Assembly (NCBI GenBank): GCA_937136415.1
Contig: CAKZOK010000105.1
Span: forward strand, 24,001-88,000
DNA from: an uncultured Cytophagales bacterium
GTDB lineage: Bacteria > Bacteroidota > Bacteroidia > Cytophagales > Bernardetiaceae
Length of the DNA stretch: 64,000 nucleotides
Direction of reading: 5' to 3'
Position 1 is the first letter of the stretch; each line of letters begins with the position of its first letter. A program made the position numbers and the translations under genes. This document shows, piece by piece, positions 18,249 to 27,287 of the stretch. The notes under the pieces are model-generated. The model had not been told where the DNA came from and ran no database searches. It saw only the letters and a list, made by a program, of their open reading frames with translations.

Positions 18249-18635
18249 ATGGAAAATTTTTTCTTAGAAGGTACAAATAAAACACCTCAACTAGATTTTA
18301 ATTCTAATGAAGGACGTTTCCTCATTGCAGGACGCTCTATTCCAGAAAACTCTATTGAGTTTTATAAACCCCTTTTTGAGTGGTTAGACAATTACATCAA
18401 TCAAGCAAAATCAAATACAACTTTAGATGTAAAATTGGAATACTTTAATACAAGCTCTTCCAAATGCTTAGTAGAGATTTTTAGAAAATTAGAGGCTCTA
18501 CAACAAAAAAATGATAATGTTCTTATCAACTGGTATTACGAAGAAGATGATGAAGACATGCAAGAATCTGGAGAAGATTTTCAAGAAATTATAGATGTCA
18601 AAATCGTTTTAAATGAAATGGAAGAGGAAGAATAA
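18249..18635 (+). CDS. siaC: SiaC-family regulatory phosphoprotein (DUF1987)
   Basis: 128 residues. MENFFLEGTNKTPQLDFNSNEGRFLIAGRSIPENS is the family's opening, and YFNTSSSKCL (65-74) holds Thr68 at the same number as the phosphorylated Thr68 of Pseudomonas SiaC. The C-terminal NWYYEEDDEDMQESGEDFQEIIDVKI segment is also typical. Unphosphorylated SiaC binds and activates its partner (the cyclase SiaD in Pseudomonas). It forms a two-gene unit with the SiaB-like kinase, so a phospho-switch is likely. The output protein here is unknown. Confidence 0.88.
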   Translation: MENFFLEGTNKTPQLDFNSNEGRFLIAGRSIPENSIEFYKPLFEWLDNYINQAKSNTTLDVKLEYFNTSSSKCLVEIFRKLEALQQKNDNVLINWYYEEDDEDMQESGEDFQEIIDVKIVLNEMEEEE

Positions 18636-18690
18636 AAACTCTCTTCATATATTTTTAAATAATTCTACGCCTTGTTTTTGAGCATTACAA

Positions 18691-18730
18691 AAAAATAGCT
18701 ATTCTATTTCAAAATAGAATAGCTATTTTT
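18691..18730. terminator. Bidirectional intrinsic terminator
   Basis: AAAAATAGCTATTCTATTT pairs with the matching ATAGAATAGCTATTTTT across CAAA. It serves the siaBC unit and the convergent gene whose stop is at 18732. Confidence 0.88.
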
Positions 18731-18731
18731 A

Positions 18732-20177
18732 TTATTTACTAATTTGCCACTTACTTTGCCCTAATGTGGTTGTTGCAATAATTTCATTATTCTTTATATC
18801 AAAAAAAGCATTTCCTATAAAAGGTTTATGCTCATTTGTTCGCATAGATTTGAGTAATGTTTTGTTTCTAGTATCATATAAATGAAGTAGTTTATCCTCA
18901 CTTTGAATTAAAAAATACTTTCCATTTTCACTCATAATTATCTTTTCATTTTTCTTAAAATGAAATGTAGAAAACTCATTTACTTGCCTTGCTCCTCGCC
19001 TGTCTAATGTATAGTAATAAATTTTGTAGCCTTTACTAATTACAGAAATAGCCTCATAATCTAGTTTTTCTGCTAAATTTTCTTTTTCATTCTCCTCCAA
19101 TTTTTCAAATTCCTTTAAAAATAATTCTGGATATACAAAAGTAGCTTGTGGCATCTTTGCACCTTGAAAAACAGTTAAGAGTTTGCCAAATTTAAGTTTT
19201 TTTTCCTCTTCTTTTTCAAGTAGTTTGGGGGCATTTTCTAAAAATTTATTCTTCTTTATTTCTTCTTTATTTTTCAAACTTCTAAGCTCTACAAGTCCAT
19301 TTTCATAACTCAAAAGAACCTCTGTTTTTTGCAAATTTTCTGTCCAAAAATAAAGTTTTTCATTTTTATTTATAAAAACCTCCCATTCTTTCGGAATTTT
19401 TTTTAGAATAGAATGTTGTTTTTTATTATCTAACTCTTCTGTTTTGATAAATGAAGTTGGGGTTTCTGCCTCTGCTTGTGTGATAAGCAATAACTGTTTT
19501 GTGGGATACTCCGAGTTGGGTTTGTACTTTCTTGAGTTGGTGTACCAATGCTTTGCCTCGTTATATTTTTTTGCTTTAAAAAAACGGTCAGCTTCTTCTA
19601 AAGTAAATAAATACTCATTTTCTAGTTGTTCTAACAAACGTAATGCTTCTGTATTACTGGGATTTATATTAAGAGCTTTGGTATAATAATTCTGAGCTTC
19701 AGAAAAATTTTGTGCTTGATATTGTTTTTTTGCGTGACTAATATAGTGCTTTTCTGTAATCGAAATTCCTTGAACACTTATGCTTTTTGCTGGCGAAGTA
19801 AGTGTATTTATTGCTGTTGCCATCATTCCAAAAACTCCTATTAATATAAAAATAGACATCAATGCACTTCCAGAATATTTTTTATAAAAAGCTATTTTTT
19901 TTCTTTTCTCAATTTTCTTTTTATCCAAAGAAAGTGAACGCAAAGTAGGAACTTTTTTGAGTGTTTGGGATTGATGGCAATGCGAACGACCAATATATTG
20001 CCAAGAATCTACTGTAAAAACTGACTTACAGACCTGACAAAAAACGACATGCTCACCTTCTTCTATAATTTCATGTGTGATTGAGTCTTGTCTTTTTTGA
20101 GCAAGAAAATGAGCATGTTTTTTTTTATCAATTAAATGAGAATAAATTTTTGATGTATTTTTTTTCATGATTTTCAT
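18732..20177 (-). CDS. Zinc-finger, membrane and TPR protein
   Basis: 481 residues, no named family. Residues about 14-75 repeat the finger seen at 12443-13228: FLAQKRQDSITHEIIEEG, C-x-x-C-K-S-x-F, SW-x-Y and HC-x-Q-S-x-T-L. One membrane helix follows at about 108-130. Next come TPR-like pairs (about 147-225: AKKQYQAQNFSEAQNYYTKALNINPSNTEAL and EADRFFKAKKYNEAKHWYTNSRKYKP). The C-terminal 240 residues have strands like a partial beta propeller (GKYFLIQSEDKLLHLYDTRNKTLL). The TPR region would lie on the far side of the membrane from the finger. The role is unknown. The paralogous finger suggests a lineage-specific adaptor family. Confidence 0.65.
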   Translation of the reverse strand: MKIMKKNTSKIYSHLIDKKKHAHFLAQKRQDSITHEIIEEGEHVVFCQVCKSVFTVDSWQYIGRSHCHQSQTLKKVPTLRSLSLDKKKIEKRKKIAFYKKYSGSALMSIFILIGVFGMMATAINTLTSPAKSISVQGISITEKHYISHAKKQYQAQNFSEAQNYYTKALNINPSNTEALRLLEQLENEYLFTLEEADRFFKAKKYNEAKHWYTNSRKYKPNSEYPTKQLLLITQAEAETPTSFIKTEELDNKKQHSILKKIPKEWEVFINKNEKLYFWTENLQKTEVLLSYENGLVELRSLKNKEEIKKNKFLENAPKLLEKEEEKKLKFGKLLTVFQGAKMPQATFVYPELFLKEFEKLEENEKENLAEKLDYEAISVISKGYKIYYYTLDRRGARQVNEFSTFHFKKNEKIIMSENGKYFLIQSEDKLLHLYDTRNKTLLKSMRTNEHKPFIGNAFFDIKNNEIIATTTLGQSKWQISK

Positions 20178-20374
20178 TTGTTTAAATAAACAACTTTCAT
20201 AATAGTATTTTAAATTTGATATTCTAAAATACTACTTTTCGCTTTAAATAGATAATTCATTGATTTATAAAATGTTATAAAATAATTATTTTTAAGATAA
20301 CACTTTTATTTTTTTTGCGTTTCAAAAATGTAGCAATACATTTTTACTTTAATTTACTATTTCCCTTATCAATT

Positions 20375-21199
20375 ATGAAGTTCAAAAATTCAGTATTTTT
20401 TCGAAGCCTAACAGGTTTAGGCTTTTTTTTATTAGGAGTTTCTGCTACCCCTTTATTAGCACAAAACCATCAAAATTCATTTTATAATACAACTAATTTA
20501 GATTCTAAATTAGTTAAACCTATTTTTCAAAATCCCTCTCTTACTTCTTTTTCTACAAAAGAAATTAAAGGTACAGATATGGCAATTTCGCCATGGGAAA
20601 AGCGTGTCGGAATAACAGGGGCTTTTGGAGAAAGTACGATAAGTACAACGCTAGGGTTTTCACATCTTTATGGTTTGGGTTCTTCTCGCCGTTTCAAGAT
20701 AGGTTATGGGCTTCGTTTGTCTTCCTTTTTTGGTTCGGATAGAGAGTTTACGGCTGCCCCACCAGATTTGGCTTCAGCAGATAACCCAAATTCATTTTTT
20801 GTAGAAAACAGTCAAACTAATGCTATTAATTTAGGGTTTTATACTGATTATTCGATTACTAAAAATCTACTTATCGGCTTTAATATTGATATGATAGGTT
20901 TTAGTTTTGGAGGGGAGCAAGATGGTTTGGTCGTACAATCGGGTTTTCCACTAGATTTTGTGAATAATGATACAGCCAAGCCGACTGGTTTTAATGCTCT
21001 TTTGGTGGGAGATAATGACCGAGGAACACTCAATTCTGAATTTTGGCTAGGTTACAAAATCACTTCAAATATAATGATAAGAGGTGCATTTTCATATCTT
21101 TTTACTGAATATACAACTACTGGACAGTATGAAGATGACAATGACCGTTTTAGATATAAAGCCTCACAAGGAGCTATCGGAATTAATTATATTTTCTAA
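20375..21199 (+). CDS. Outer-membrane beta-barrel protein
   Basis: 274 residues from the ATG at 20375. A longer frame from TTG 20315 exists, but only the ATG gives a proper signal peptide (MKFKNSVFFRSLTGLGFFLLGVSATPLLAQ by parts; cleavage after LLAQ). The mature protein shows alternating strands ending in aromatic residues (RFKIGYGLRLSSFFG, NAINLGFYTDYSITKNLLIGFNIDMIGFSFGG, NSEFWLGYKITSNIMIRGAFSYLF) and closes with GAIGINYIF. That C-terminal aromatic is typical of an outer-membrane porin-like barrel of 10-12 strands. No specific function can be given. It is followed by a strong terminator. Confidence 0.8.
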   Translation: MKFKNSVFFRSLTGLGFFLLGVSATPLLAQNHQNSFYNTTNLDSKLVKPIFQNPSLTSFSTKEIKGTDMAISPWEKRVGITGAFGESTISTTLGFSHLYGLGSSRRFKIGYGLRLSSFFGSDREFTAAPPDLASADNPNSFFVENSQTNAINLGFYTDYSITKNLLIGFNIDMIGFSFGGEQDGLVVQSGFPLDFVNNDTAKPTGFNALLVGDNDRGTLNSEFWLGYKITSNIMIRGAFSYLFTEYTTTGQYEDDNDRFRYKASQGAIGINYIF

Positions 21200-21213
21200 T
21201 AATTTAATTTCAC

Positions 21214-21261
21214 AAAAAAAAGACTTTTCTTTATTTTTTGAATAAAGAAAAGTCTTTTTTT
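21214..21261. terminator. Intrinsic terminator
   Basis: A stem of AAGACTTTTCTTTATT with AATAAAGAAAAGTCTT lies within A and T tracts on either side. It serves the barrel gene and the convergent lipoprotein gene. Confidence 0.85.
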
Positions 21262-21299
21262 AAATTTATTTTCCTGCACAAAGCAGAAAAAAGTTAAGA

Positions 21300-21740
21300 C
21301 TATCTAGGTACAAGAACAAAACGTACAGCAGGCTCTGGTTTGTTAGGAGCTGCAGCTTCATTATAACTAATTGTTAATTGAGTTTCAGAAGCAGTAAAGT
21401 TAACCGTATTTCCAGCAAAAGTAGCTGATGTTGGGTTATCGTTATTGTTTAAAGACCAAGCACCAGAAGTAGCACCAGCAAAATTGTAAGCTACACCACC
21501 TGTTGTGATTGTAAATGTAGTTGGAGCATCACCACTTTGATTCAATGTAAGAGAAAAATTCTCTGTATTATCAACTGCATTGCCATCTACTGTAAGTGTA
21601 CTAATTTTCCAAGCTTTAGAGATTTTTTCTATTAAAGATTTTTCATCATCGCCACCAGTATCATCTTTACACGTACATTTTACAAGAAATAGAGTACAGA
21701 ATAATGCAATTAGAAGCAAAGGATTACGAAATACGTTCAT
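21300..21740 (-). CDS. Small lipocalin-like lipoprotein
   Basis: 146 residues. The N-terminus is a lipoprotein-type signal ending LFLVKC (Cys22), although Lys at -1 is unusual for a lipobox and Cys24 follows closely. The mature part reads KAWKISTLTVDGNAV, FSLTLNQSGDAPTTFTITTGG, GAWSLNNNDNPTSATF, VNFTASETQLTISYN, VRFVLVPR. This is the strand series of Bacteroidota lipocalin-like/DUF5004-type lipoproteins, which sit on a membrane surface and have no known catalytic role. It is monocistronic, with terminators on the stop side. Confidence 0.7.
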   Translation of the reverse strand: MNVFRNPLLLIALFCTLFLVKCTCKDDTGGDDEKSLIEKISKAWKISTLTVDGNAVDNTENFSLTLNQSGDAPTTFTITTGGVAYNFAGATSGAWSLNNNDNPTSATFAGNTVNFTASETQLTISYNEAAAPNKPEPAVRFVLVPR

Positions 21741-21963
21741 AAATTTAGGATTTAAGAGTTGAAATTGAGTTAAAATTTAAAAATCAAATTTAAGTTAAGA
21801 TTAAAGCAGAGTTAGATTATTAATTTTAATTCGATATATTTAATAACAATAATTTTTGATTCAAAACTAATTATCATTAAAGATAATACGAATTTTTGAA
21901 TTTCTAAAAAAAAACGAGTAAAAAATCAAAAGTTAATAGATAAACATCATTTTTTTTATCGTT

Positions 21964-22623
21964 TTAGGGTTTTAAGCTCTGAATATCAATGATTTGTGAG
22001 CAAAAATGATATTCAATTTCTTGATTTGAAGCAACGACAAGTATTTTTTTATTAAAAATTGTAGCAATTTCTTTGAGATACCATTCGCTATTTTGTTTAT
22101 CAAGATTAGAAGTAGGCTCATCTAAGAATATTATTTTAGCATCAGAATAGATTGCTAAGGCTAATTTTAGTTTTTGTTTCATACCTGAAGAAAAAAAACG
22201 AATCGCTTTATTTTTGGTATTCACAAAGCCTAGTTTTTCAATAATTTGATTTATTTCTATATCAAAAGGCTTGAAAGCTTGCTGAAATTTTAATTGTTCT
22301 ATCAAAGTAAATTCTTCAATAAGCTCTGTATAAGGAGCAGCCCAAGCAATATAATCTTGCCAGTTTTCTTTTGAAATAATTTTTTCTTTTTCAGAATAAA
22401 TCAAATTTCCTTCCGACAAAGGTAAATAACCTACAAGACTTTTAATAAGTGTTGATTTGCCACTTCCATTACTTCCTACGATGGCTGTTGGATTGGTGCT
22501 GCAAAAATCACAGGTAAGGTTACGAAAAATCCATTCTCTTTCAAATCTTTTTCCAATATTTTGAACTGAAATAGAAAGTGTATTTTTCTTTATTGTAGAA
22601 TTATCTTTAGAAAAGGTAGTCAA
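21964..22623 (-). CDS. Stand-alone ABC transporter ATPase (CcmA-like)
   Basis: 219 residues. Walker A is GSNGSGKST (50-58, Lys56), followed by Q-loop region, the signature FFSSGMKQKLKLAL and Walker B IIFLDEPTSNLD. The short size and divergent signature resemble the CcmA/ABC-2-type ATPase group. No permease gene is adjacent, so it must work with a membrane partner encoded elsewhere, or it has another ATPase role. It lies 10 bases downstream of the rhodanese gene and is probably co-transcribed with it. Confidence 0.85.
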   Translation of the reverse strand: MTTFSKDNSTIKKNTLSISVQNIGKRFEREWIFRNLTCDFCSTNPTAIVGSNGSGKSTLIKSLVGYLPLSEGNLIYSEKEKIISKENWQDYIAWAAPYTELIEEFTLIEQLKFQQAFKPFDIEINQIIEKLGFVNTKNKAIRFFSSGMKQKLKLALAIYSDAKIIFLDEPTSNLDKQNSEWYLKEIATIFNKKILVVASNQEIEYHFCSQIIDIQSLKP

Positions 22624-22633
22624 AATACTTTAA

Positions 22634-22933
22634 TTAGGATAATTTTTTATAGCCATCTGCACCTTGTAAAAGGTTTCTGACATTTTTAAAACCTTTAGAA
22701 ATTAAGAAATTTTTGGCTGTTGCACTGCGTCCACCTGCTTTGCAATGCACAATAATTTCTTTTTCTTTCCAGTCTTCTAACTCTTCTAATCGTTGAGGAA
22801 GTTCTCCTAATGGGATTAGTTTTCCATCAAGGTTATACTCACTATACTCAAACTCTTCTCTTACATCAAGAAGATTGATTTGTGTTCCTTCGTCTTTTAG
22901 ATTTTTCAGTTCTTGAGGAGTAATGTCATTCAT
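22634..22933 (-). CDS. Rhodanese-like domain protein
   Basis: 99 residues, a single rhodanese domain. LLDVREEFEYSEYNLDG (21-37) is the CH2A-type motif, and HCKAGGRSATA (63-73) is the active-site loop with Cys64. Such single-domain proteins carry persulfide sulfur or act as sulfurtransferases in the cytoplasm. It is the first gene of a two-gene unit with the ABC ATPase. Confidence 0.92.
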   Translation of the reverse strand: MNDITPQELKNLKDEGTQINLLDVREEFEYSEYNLDGKLIPLGELPQRLEELEDWKEKEIIVHCKAGGRSATAKNFLISKGFKNVRNLLQGADGYKKLS

Positions 22934-23000
22934 TGCAAATAATAATTAATGAAAATTTTGTTTTATCAAATTAAAGAATACAAAGCTACACAATTTGAAC

Positions 23001-23040
23001 AAAAAAGCCATAGTTTCTATTTTGAATCTATGGCTTTTTA
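23001..23040. terminator. Hairpin with terminator shape
   Basis: AAAAAAGCCATAG (23001-23013) pairs with CTATGGCTTTTT around a loop of about 15 bases, with A and T tracts. Its position upstream of the rhodanese gene suggests it once ended another transcript, possibly that of the decayed gene. Confidence 0.6.
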
Positions 23041-23146
23041 TTATTTTAAGTACTTGAACGCAATTAAAATATAAATAAATTACAGTATTTTTTAGTGATA
23101 TTTAATTCCACTTAAGTAGTTAAGTTTAATTATTTATACCTAAAAA

Positions 23147-23200
23147 TGTATCTTGTTTTTTTGTCTAAGTCTATACTTTTAGGTCTGACTTGGGCAAAAC
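23147..23200. repeat. Repeat arm, TATCTTG...AGGTCTGA family, partial copy
   Basis: This 54-base stretch (TATCTTGT, TAAGTCTATAC, TTTTAGGTCTGACTT, GGCAAAAC) matches in order the right arm of the element at 49825-49953 read on the other strand. It also shares TTTAGGTCTGACTT exactly with 47676-47730. The opposite arm is not recognisable. Confidence 0.5.
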
Positions 23201-23272
23201 AATCCTTTCTAAAGCCTTAACTGTAAAGTTTCACAAGATTGTTATAGTTTTTAAACTCCATTTTTATTTTAA

Positions 23273-23535
23273 CTATAAAGCAAAATCTTTATCTTTCAAA
23301 AGTGTAGTTTGTAGATAACCCGATAAGAGTTTGTTTTTAGAAATACCAAATTTATTCTTCATTTGTTGTCTAGTATTTCCACTAAAAAGCTCCTTATTGC
23401 CTTCCGAACGTATATATCTAAAACTAGCATTTCTTTATTTGATAAATTGGAAGGTTATTTTTTTCTAGTCGTTGCTTGTTCAGATTCTAAGCAGTGTTTT
23501 TCAATTAACTCTTGTTTGTATAGCAAAAGAATTTT
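23273..23535 (-). pseudogene. Degraded, frameshifted coding remnant (HTH-like)
   Basis: On the minus strand, one frame reads YKQELIEKHCLESEQATTRKK then stop, another reads LSNKEMLVLDIY, and a shift of one base continues SEGNKELFSGNTRQQMKNKFGISKNKLLSGYLQ and TTLLKDKDFAL before a TAG at 23273. Joined, the pieces make a sensible protein end with a helix-turn-helix look. Stops and the shift mean it is not intact. No family was recognised. It may be the relic of a mobile or regulatory gene, consistent with the nearby repeat. Confidence 0.4.
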
Positions 23536-23843
23536 TTAACATTATAATTTTGAAAGTAATTACAATACAGCTAATTAAATTAGAAATTATATTGATTATT
23601 AGAGCAAAACTTTAACTTTTTTAAAGTCTAATCTTTTTTCAATCTATTCTAAAATTGATTAACTTGTATAGTTATTAATTGAGAATTATTAAGTCGCTTC
23701 TGGGGACACAAGCAACGGAGAAGTTGGTTTATTCTTCAAAAAATATTGTAATGATAATAATAGAAAAATAAGTTTAACTAATCAGTTAAGTAAAAAATAT
23801 ACCGTTGCTCGTGTTTTCACAAGTGACAAGACATAATAAAAAA

Positions 23844-26800
23844 ATGAAAACATCAATAGAGGCATTATACGCCAATATCCAATCTTATAAAAGAAAATAT
23901 TACAAAAATTTACTCCTAAAAGGTTCTTTACTTGCTATTTCGGCGTTTTTGGGAGCGTTTGCTGTTGTGAGTATTTTGGAATATTTCGGTAATTTTAGTT
24001 CTACTTTTAGAGCAATTTTATTTTATAGTTTTATTTCTGTCAGTATTTTTTCCCTTGTCTATTGGGTAATTATTCCGATTTATCAACTTTTTACATTAGA
24101 CAAACAACTGCCTCACAACGAAGCTGCTCGGCAAATTGGGCGATATTTTCCACAAGTAGAGGACCGTCTGTTGAATGTTTTGCAACTGCATTCTACCAAT
24201 TCGAATCCTCAAAATTCGGATTTGTATCAAGCCAGTATCGAACAAAAAGCCTCACAATTTGCGCCTATTTCATTTGCCGATGCGATTGAGTACGAGCAAA
24301 ATCGTCGTTATCTTAGATTTTTATTTATTCCTATTGTCTTGATTGCTGCTTTTTTGGTTTGGGATTTGGATTTTTACAAAGCGAGTGCCGTTCGTCTTGT
24401 TAATTATGAGCAAGATTTTGCGCCAAAAGCTCCTTTTAATTTTGCGATTGACACCAAACAACTCATTGCTTTTAAGGGAGAAGATTTGAATTTTGATGTA
24501 AATCTTAGTGGTTCTGCTTTTCCAAATGAAGTATTTTTGATTACAGAAAATGGGCGCAAAATTAAGCTAGACAAAAATTCGACCTCTTCTTATTCCTATC
24601 AATTTACAAATATTCAACGTCCGTTTGAGTTTTCATTAGAGGGCGAAGGTTATACTTCCAAAATGTATGAAATTGTTGTTCGTCAGCGTCCACAGCTTCG
24701 CAATTTTGTAGCCTATCTTAATTATCCAAATTATACAGGAAAAAAAGATGAACGCCAAGAAAATACAGGAAATTTAATCGTTCCAGCAGGAACACAAATT
24801 GAATGGCGTTTTCAAACACAAGAAACTGAAAAGCTAAATTTTGTTTCTATTATTTCAAATGATTCTATCAATGTAAAAACAGCCAAAAAAGAAGATGATG
24901 GATTTTTACTTCAAACAATAGCTTTAAAATCAGAAGCCTTTGAAATAGAATTGGAAAACAAATACAGTAAGAATAAGGAAAAAATTAATTATTTACTGAC
25001 TGTTATTCAAGACGAATATCCGAAGGTTTCACTCAACCAGTTTCAAGATTCGGTAATGTATGATTATTTGATGTTGGGAGGGAATATTTCAGATGATTAT
25101 GGAATTACAAATTTGCGTTTTAATTATAGAATTACTTCAAATAAAAAAACTTCAAAGTATAAATCCCTACCTCTAAAATTTAATCCAAATGCTATCAATC
25201 AACAGTATTTTCATCAAGTAGAATTATCTCCTCTGAATCTAAAAGCAGGTGATGAATTGGAATATTTTGTTCAAGTTTGGGATAATGATGGTGTTCGTGG
25301 TCGTAAAAGTAGCAAAACAGGAAGTTATCGTTTTCAAATTCCGAAAGAATCAGAAATGCGTGAATCGGTAGCAGAAACGAGTAAAAGTGCCGAATCTCAA
25401 ATCGACAAAACGCTAGAAGAAGCACAAGATTTAAACAAAAAAATCAAGAAACTTGCCGAAGATTTAAAAGGAAAAAAGAAATTAAATTGGCAACAACAAA
25501 AGGAATTAGAAAAACTTTTAGAAGATAAAAAACAGCTTGAAGAAGACATCAAAAAGATGCAAGAGCAAAACAAAAAGCTCAACGAACAACAAGAAAAATT
25601 TACAGAACAAGATGAGCGAATTTCTGAAAAATCAAAGAAATTACAGGAGTTGATGGACGAACTCATGGACGAAAAAACAAAAGAACTCTATGATAAATTA
25701 CAAGAACTTTTGCAAGAAGAAACCAATAGTGAAGAAATAAAAGAAGTATTGGAAAAGCTCCAAAATAAGGAAATGAATCTTGAAAAAGAGCTTGACCGAA
25801 CGCTTGAAATGTTCAAAAAATTGGAAGTCGATAAAAAAATGCAAGACATTGCAAAGCAGCTTGAAGAACTTTCGAAGCAGCAAAAAGACCTTGCCAAAGA
25901 AACCAAAGAACAGCAAGAAAAAGAAGAAAATCAGAAGAACAAACAAGCCCAAAAAGATGCCGAAAAAGACGCTGCCAAAAACGAGCAAATCAAAGAAGAA
26001 CAAAAAGAACTCAACGAAAAATTTGAGGAAATGAAAGAACAACTAGAAGAGTTGGACAAAATGAATGAAGACCTCAAAACGCCAAAAGATTTAGAAGACA
26101 CAAAGAAAAAAGAAGAAGAAGTAACCGAGCAACAAGAGCAAAGTAGTGAGCAATTAGAGCAAAAAGAAAAGAAAAAGGCTTCTCAATCTCAAGAAAATGC
26201 TGGTGAAAAAATGGAACAAATGGCACAACAGATGCAACAAATGTCGTCTTCTGCAGAGATGCAACAGGCGCAAGAAGATTACGACGATTTGCGTCAGCTT
26301 TTAGAAAATTTATTAAAACTTTCTTTTGAGCAAGAAGAAATTATGAACGGTTTTAATGAAATTGACCAACGAGACCCAAAGTATATTACGCTTTCTCAAG
26401 ACCAATTAAAGCTAAAAGATGATGCTCAAATTGTAGAGGATAGTCTTCGTGCGCTTGCAAAACGTGTCATGCAAATTGAAGCCTTTGTAATGCGTGAACT
26501 TACTGATATGAATGATTATATGGCGCAGGTTACGCAACAGGTAAAAGACCGTAAAAACCCTAGAATGCTTGCTAGTCGTCAGCAATCGGTAATGACTTCT
26601 ATCAATAATTTGGCGTTGATGCTCAACGATGTTTTGGAACAGATGCAAAAATCTATGTCGCAAATGGGAATGGGAAAACCAAAATCGGGAAAACCAAATG
26701 GAAGCCCATCGATGAGTGAAATGCAACAATCTATCAACCAGCAAATTCAAAATCTAAAGAAAAGTGGAAAATCTGGAAGGCAGCTTTCCGAAGGTCTTGC

Positions 26801-27287
26801 CAAAATAGCAGCACAACAAGAAGCCTTGCGCCGAGCCTTACAAAAAGCAATGAAACAAGGACAAGGAAAGGACGGAAAAGAAGGTAAAGACGGAAAAAAA
26901 GCAGGAAAGGAAGGAGAAAATGGCGAAAACGGAGAAGGCGACGGAGGTTCGCAAGGAAACGGTGGCAATATGTCCAAAATGATAAAAGACATGGAAAAAA
27001 CCGAAGAAGATTTGGTAAACAAACGTCTTACTCAAGAACTCATCGAACGCCAAAAGCAAATTATGACACGTCTTTTACAATCTGAAAAAGCAAAAAGAGA
27101 ACGAGATTTGGACGAAAAACGAGAAGCCGAACAAGCAAAAGCTACAAAACGAAGAGTTCCACCACAGTTTGAAGAATATTTTAAGCAAAAGGAACAACAA
27201 ATCGAACTTTTAAAAACTATTCCTCCTGCGCTTAGTCCGTACTACAAGCAGCAAGTCAATGAGTATTTTAAGAAATTGGAGGAGTAG
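23844..27287 (+). CDS. Large membrane-anchored coiled-coil protein (DUF4175-like)
   Basis: 1147 residues from the ATG at 23844. The longer frame from TTG 23805 adds a 13-residue leader with no family support. Two membrane helices lie near residues 23-46 and 53-80, and a third hydrophobic segment near 155-175. A beta-rich region follows (about 180-500), then a very long charged coiled coil (about 505-840, Glu/Lys/Gln heptads). After that come a helical region with Met/Gln-rich patches and a Gly/Lys/Glu-rich low-complexity stretch (about 1020-1065). I associate this N-terminal arrangement with DUF4175 proteins of Bacteroidota, whose function is unknown to me. It is not in an evident operon. Confidence 0.75.
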   Translation: MKTSIEALYANIQSYKRKYYKNLLLKGSLLAISAFLGAFAVVSILEYFGNFSSTFRAILFYSFISVSIFSLVYWVIIPIYQLFTLDKQLPHNEAARQIGRYFPQVEDRLLNVLQLHSTNSNPQNSDLYQASIEQKASQFAPISFADAIEYEQNRRYLRFLFIPIVLIAAFLVWDLDFYKASAVRLVNYEQDFAPKAPFNFAIDTKQLIAFKGEDLNFDVNLSGSAFPNEVFLITENGRKIKLDKNSTSSYSYQFTNIQRPFEFSLEGEGYTSKMYEIVVRQRPQLRNFVAYLNYPNYTGKKDERQENTGNLIVPAGTQIEWRFQTQETEKLNFVSIISNDSINVKTAKKEDDGFLLQTIALKSEAFEIELENKYSKNKEKINYLLTVIQDEYPKVSLNQFQDSVMYDYLMLGGNISDDYGITNLRFNYRITSNKKTSKYKSLPLKFNPNAINQQYFHQVELSPLNLKAGDELEYFVQVWDNDGVRGRKSSKTGSYRFQIPKESEMRESVAETSKSAESQIDKTLEEAQDLNKKIKKLAEDLKGKKKLNWQQQKELEKLLEDKKQLEEDIKKMQEQNKKLNEQQEKFTEQDERISEKSKKLQELMDELMDEKTKELYDKLQELLQEETNSEEIKEVLEKLQNKEMNLEKELDRTLEMFKKLEVDKKMQDIAKQLEELSKQQKDLAKETKEQQEKEENQKNKQAQKDAEKDAAKNEQIKEEQKELNEKFEEMKEQLEELDKMNEDLKTPKDLEDTKKKEEEVTEQQEQSSEQLEQKEKKKASQSQENAGEKMEQMAQQMQQMSSSAEMQQAQEDYDDLRQLLENLLKLSFEQEEIMNGFNEIDQRDPKYITLSQDQLKLKDDAQIVEDSLRALAKRVMQIEAFVMRELTDMNDYMAQVTQQVKDRKNPRMLASRQQSVMTSINNLALMLNDVLEQMQKSMSQMGMGKPKSGKPNGSPSMSEMQQSINQQIQNLKKSGKSGRQLSEGLAKIAAQQEALRRALQKAMKQGQGKDGKEGKDGKKAGKEGENGENGEGDGGSQGNGGNMSKMIKDMEKTEEDLVNKRLTQELIERQKQIMTRLLQSEKAKRERDLDEKREAEQAKATKRRVPPQFEEYFKQKEQQIELLKTIPPALSPYYKQQVNEYFKKLEE

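Larger units (their letters stand above)
22934..23843. other. Long intergenic region with hairpin, repeat piece and decayed gene
   Basis: About 900 bases. In order: a hairpin at 23001-23040, a repeat arm at 23147-23200, a frameshifted minus-strand gene remnant at about 23273-23535, and a plain A/T-rich stretch before the next gene. Confidence 0.6.

Noticed and set aside
20315..20374. Upstream TTG start of the barrel gene
   Set aside because: The ATG at 20375 gives the signal peptide directly; the extra 20 residues would block it.
25195..27059. Several minus-strand frames inside the DUF4175-like gene
   Set aside because: They are antisense shadows of a highly charged coiled-coil coding sequence.
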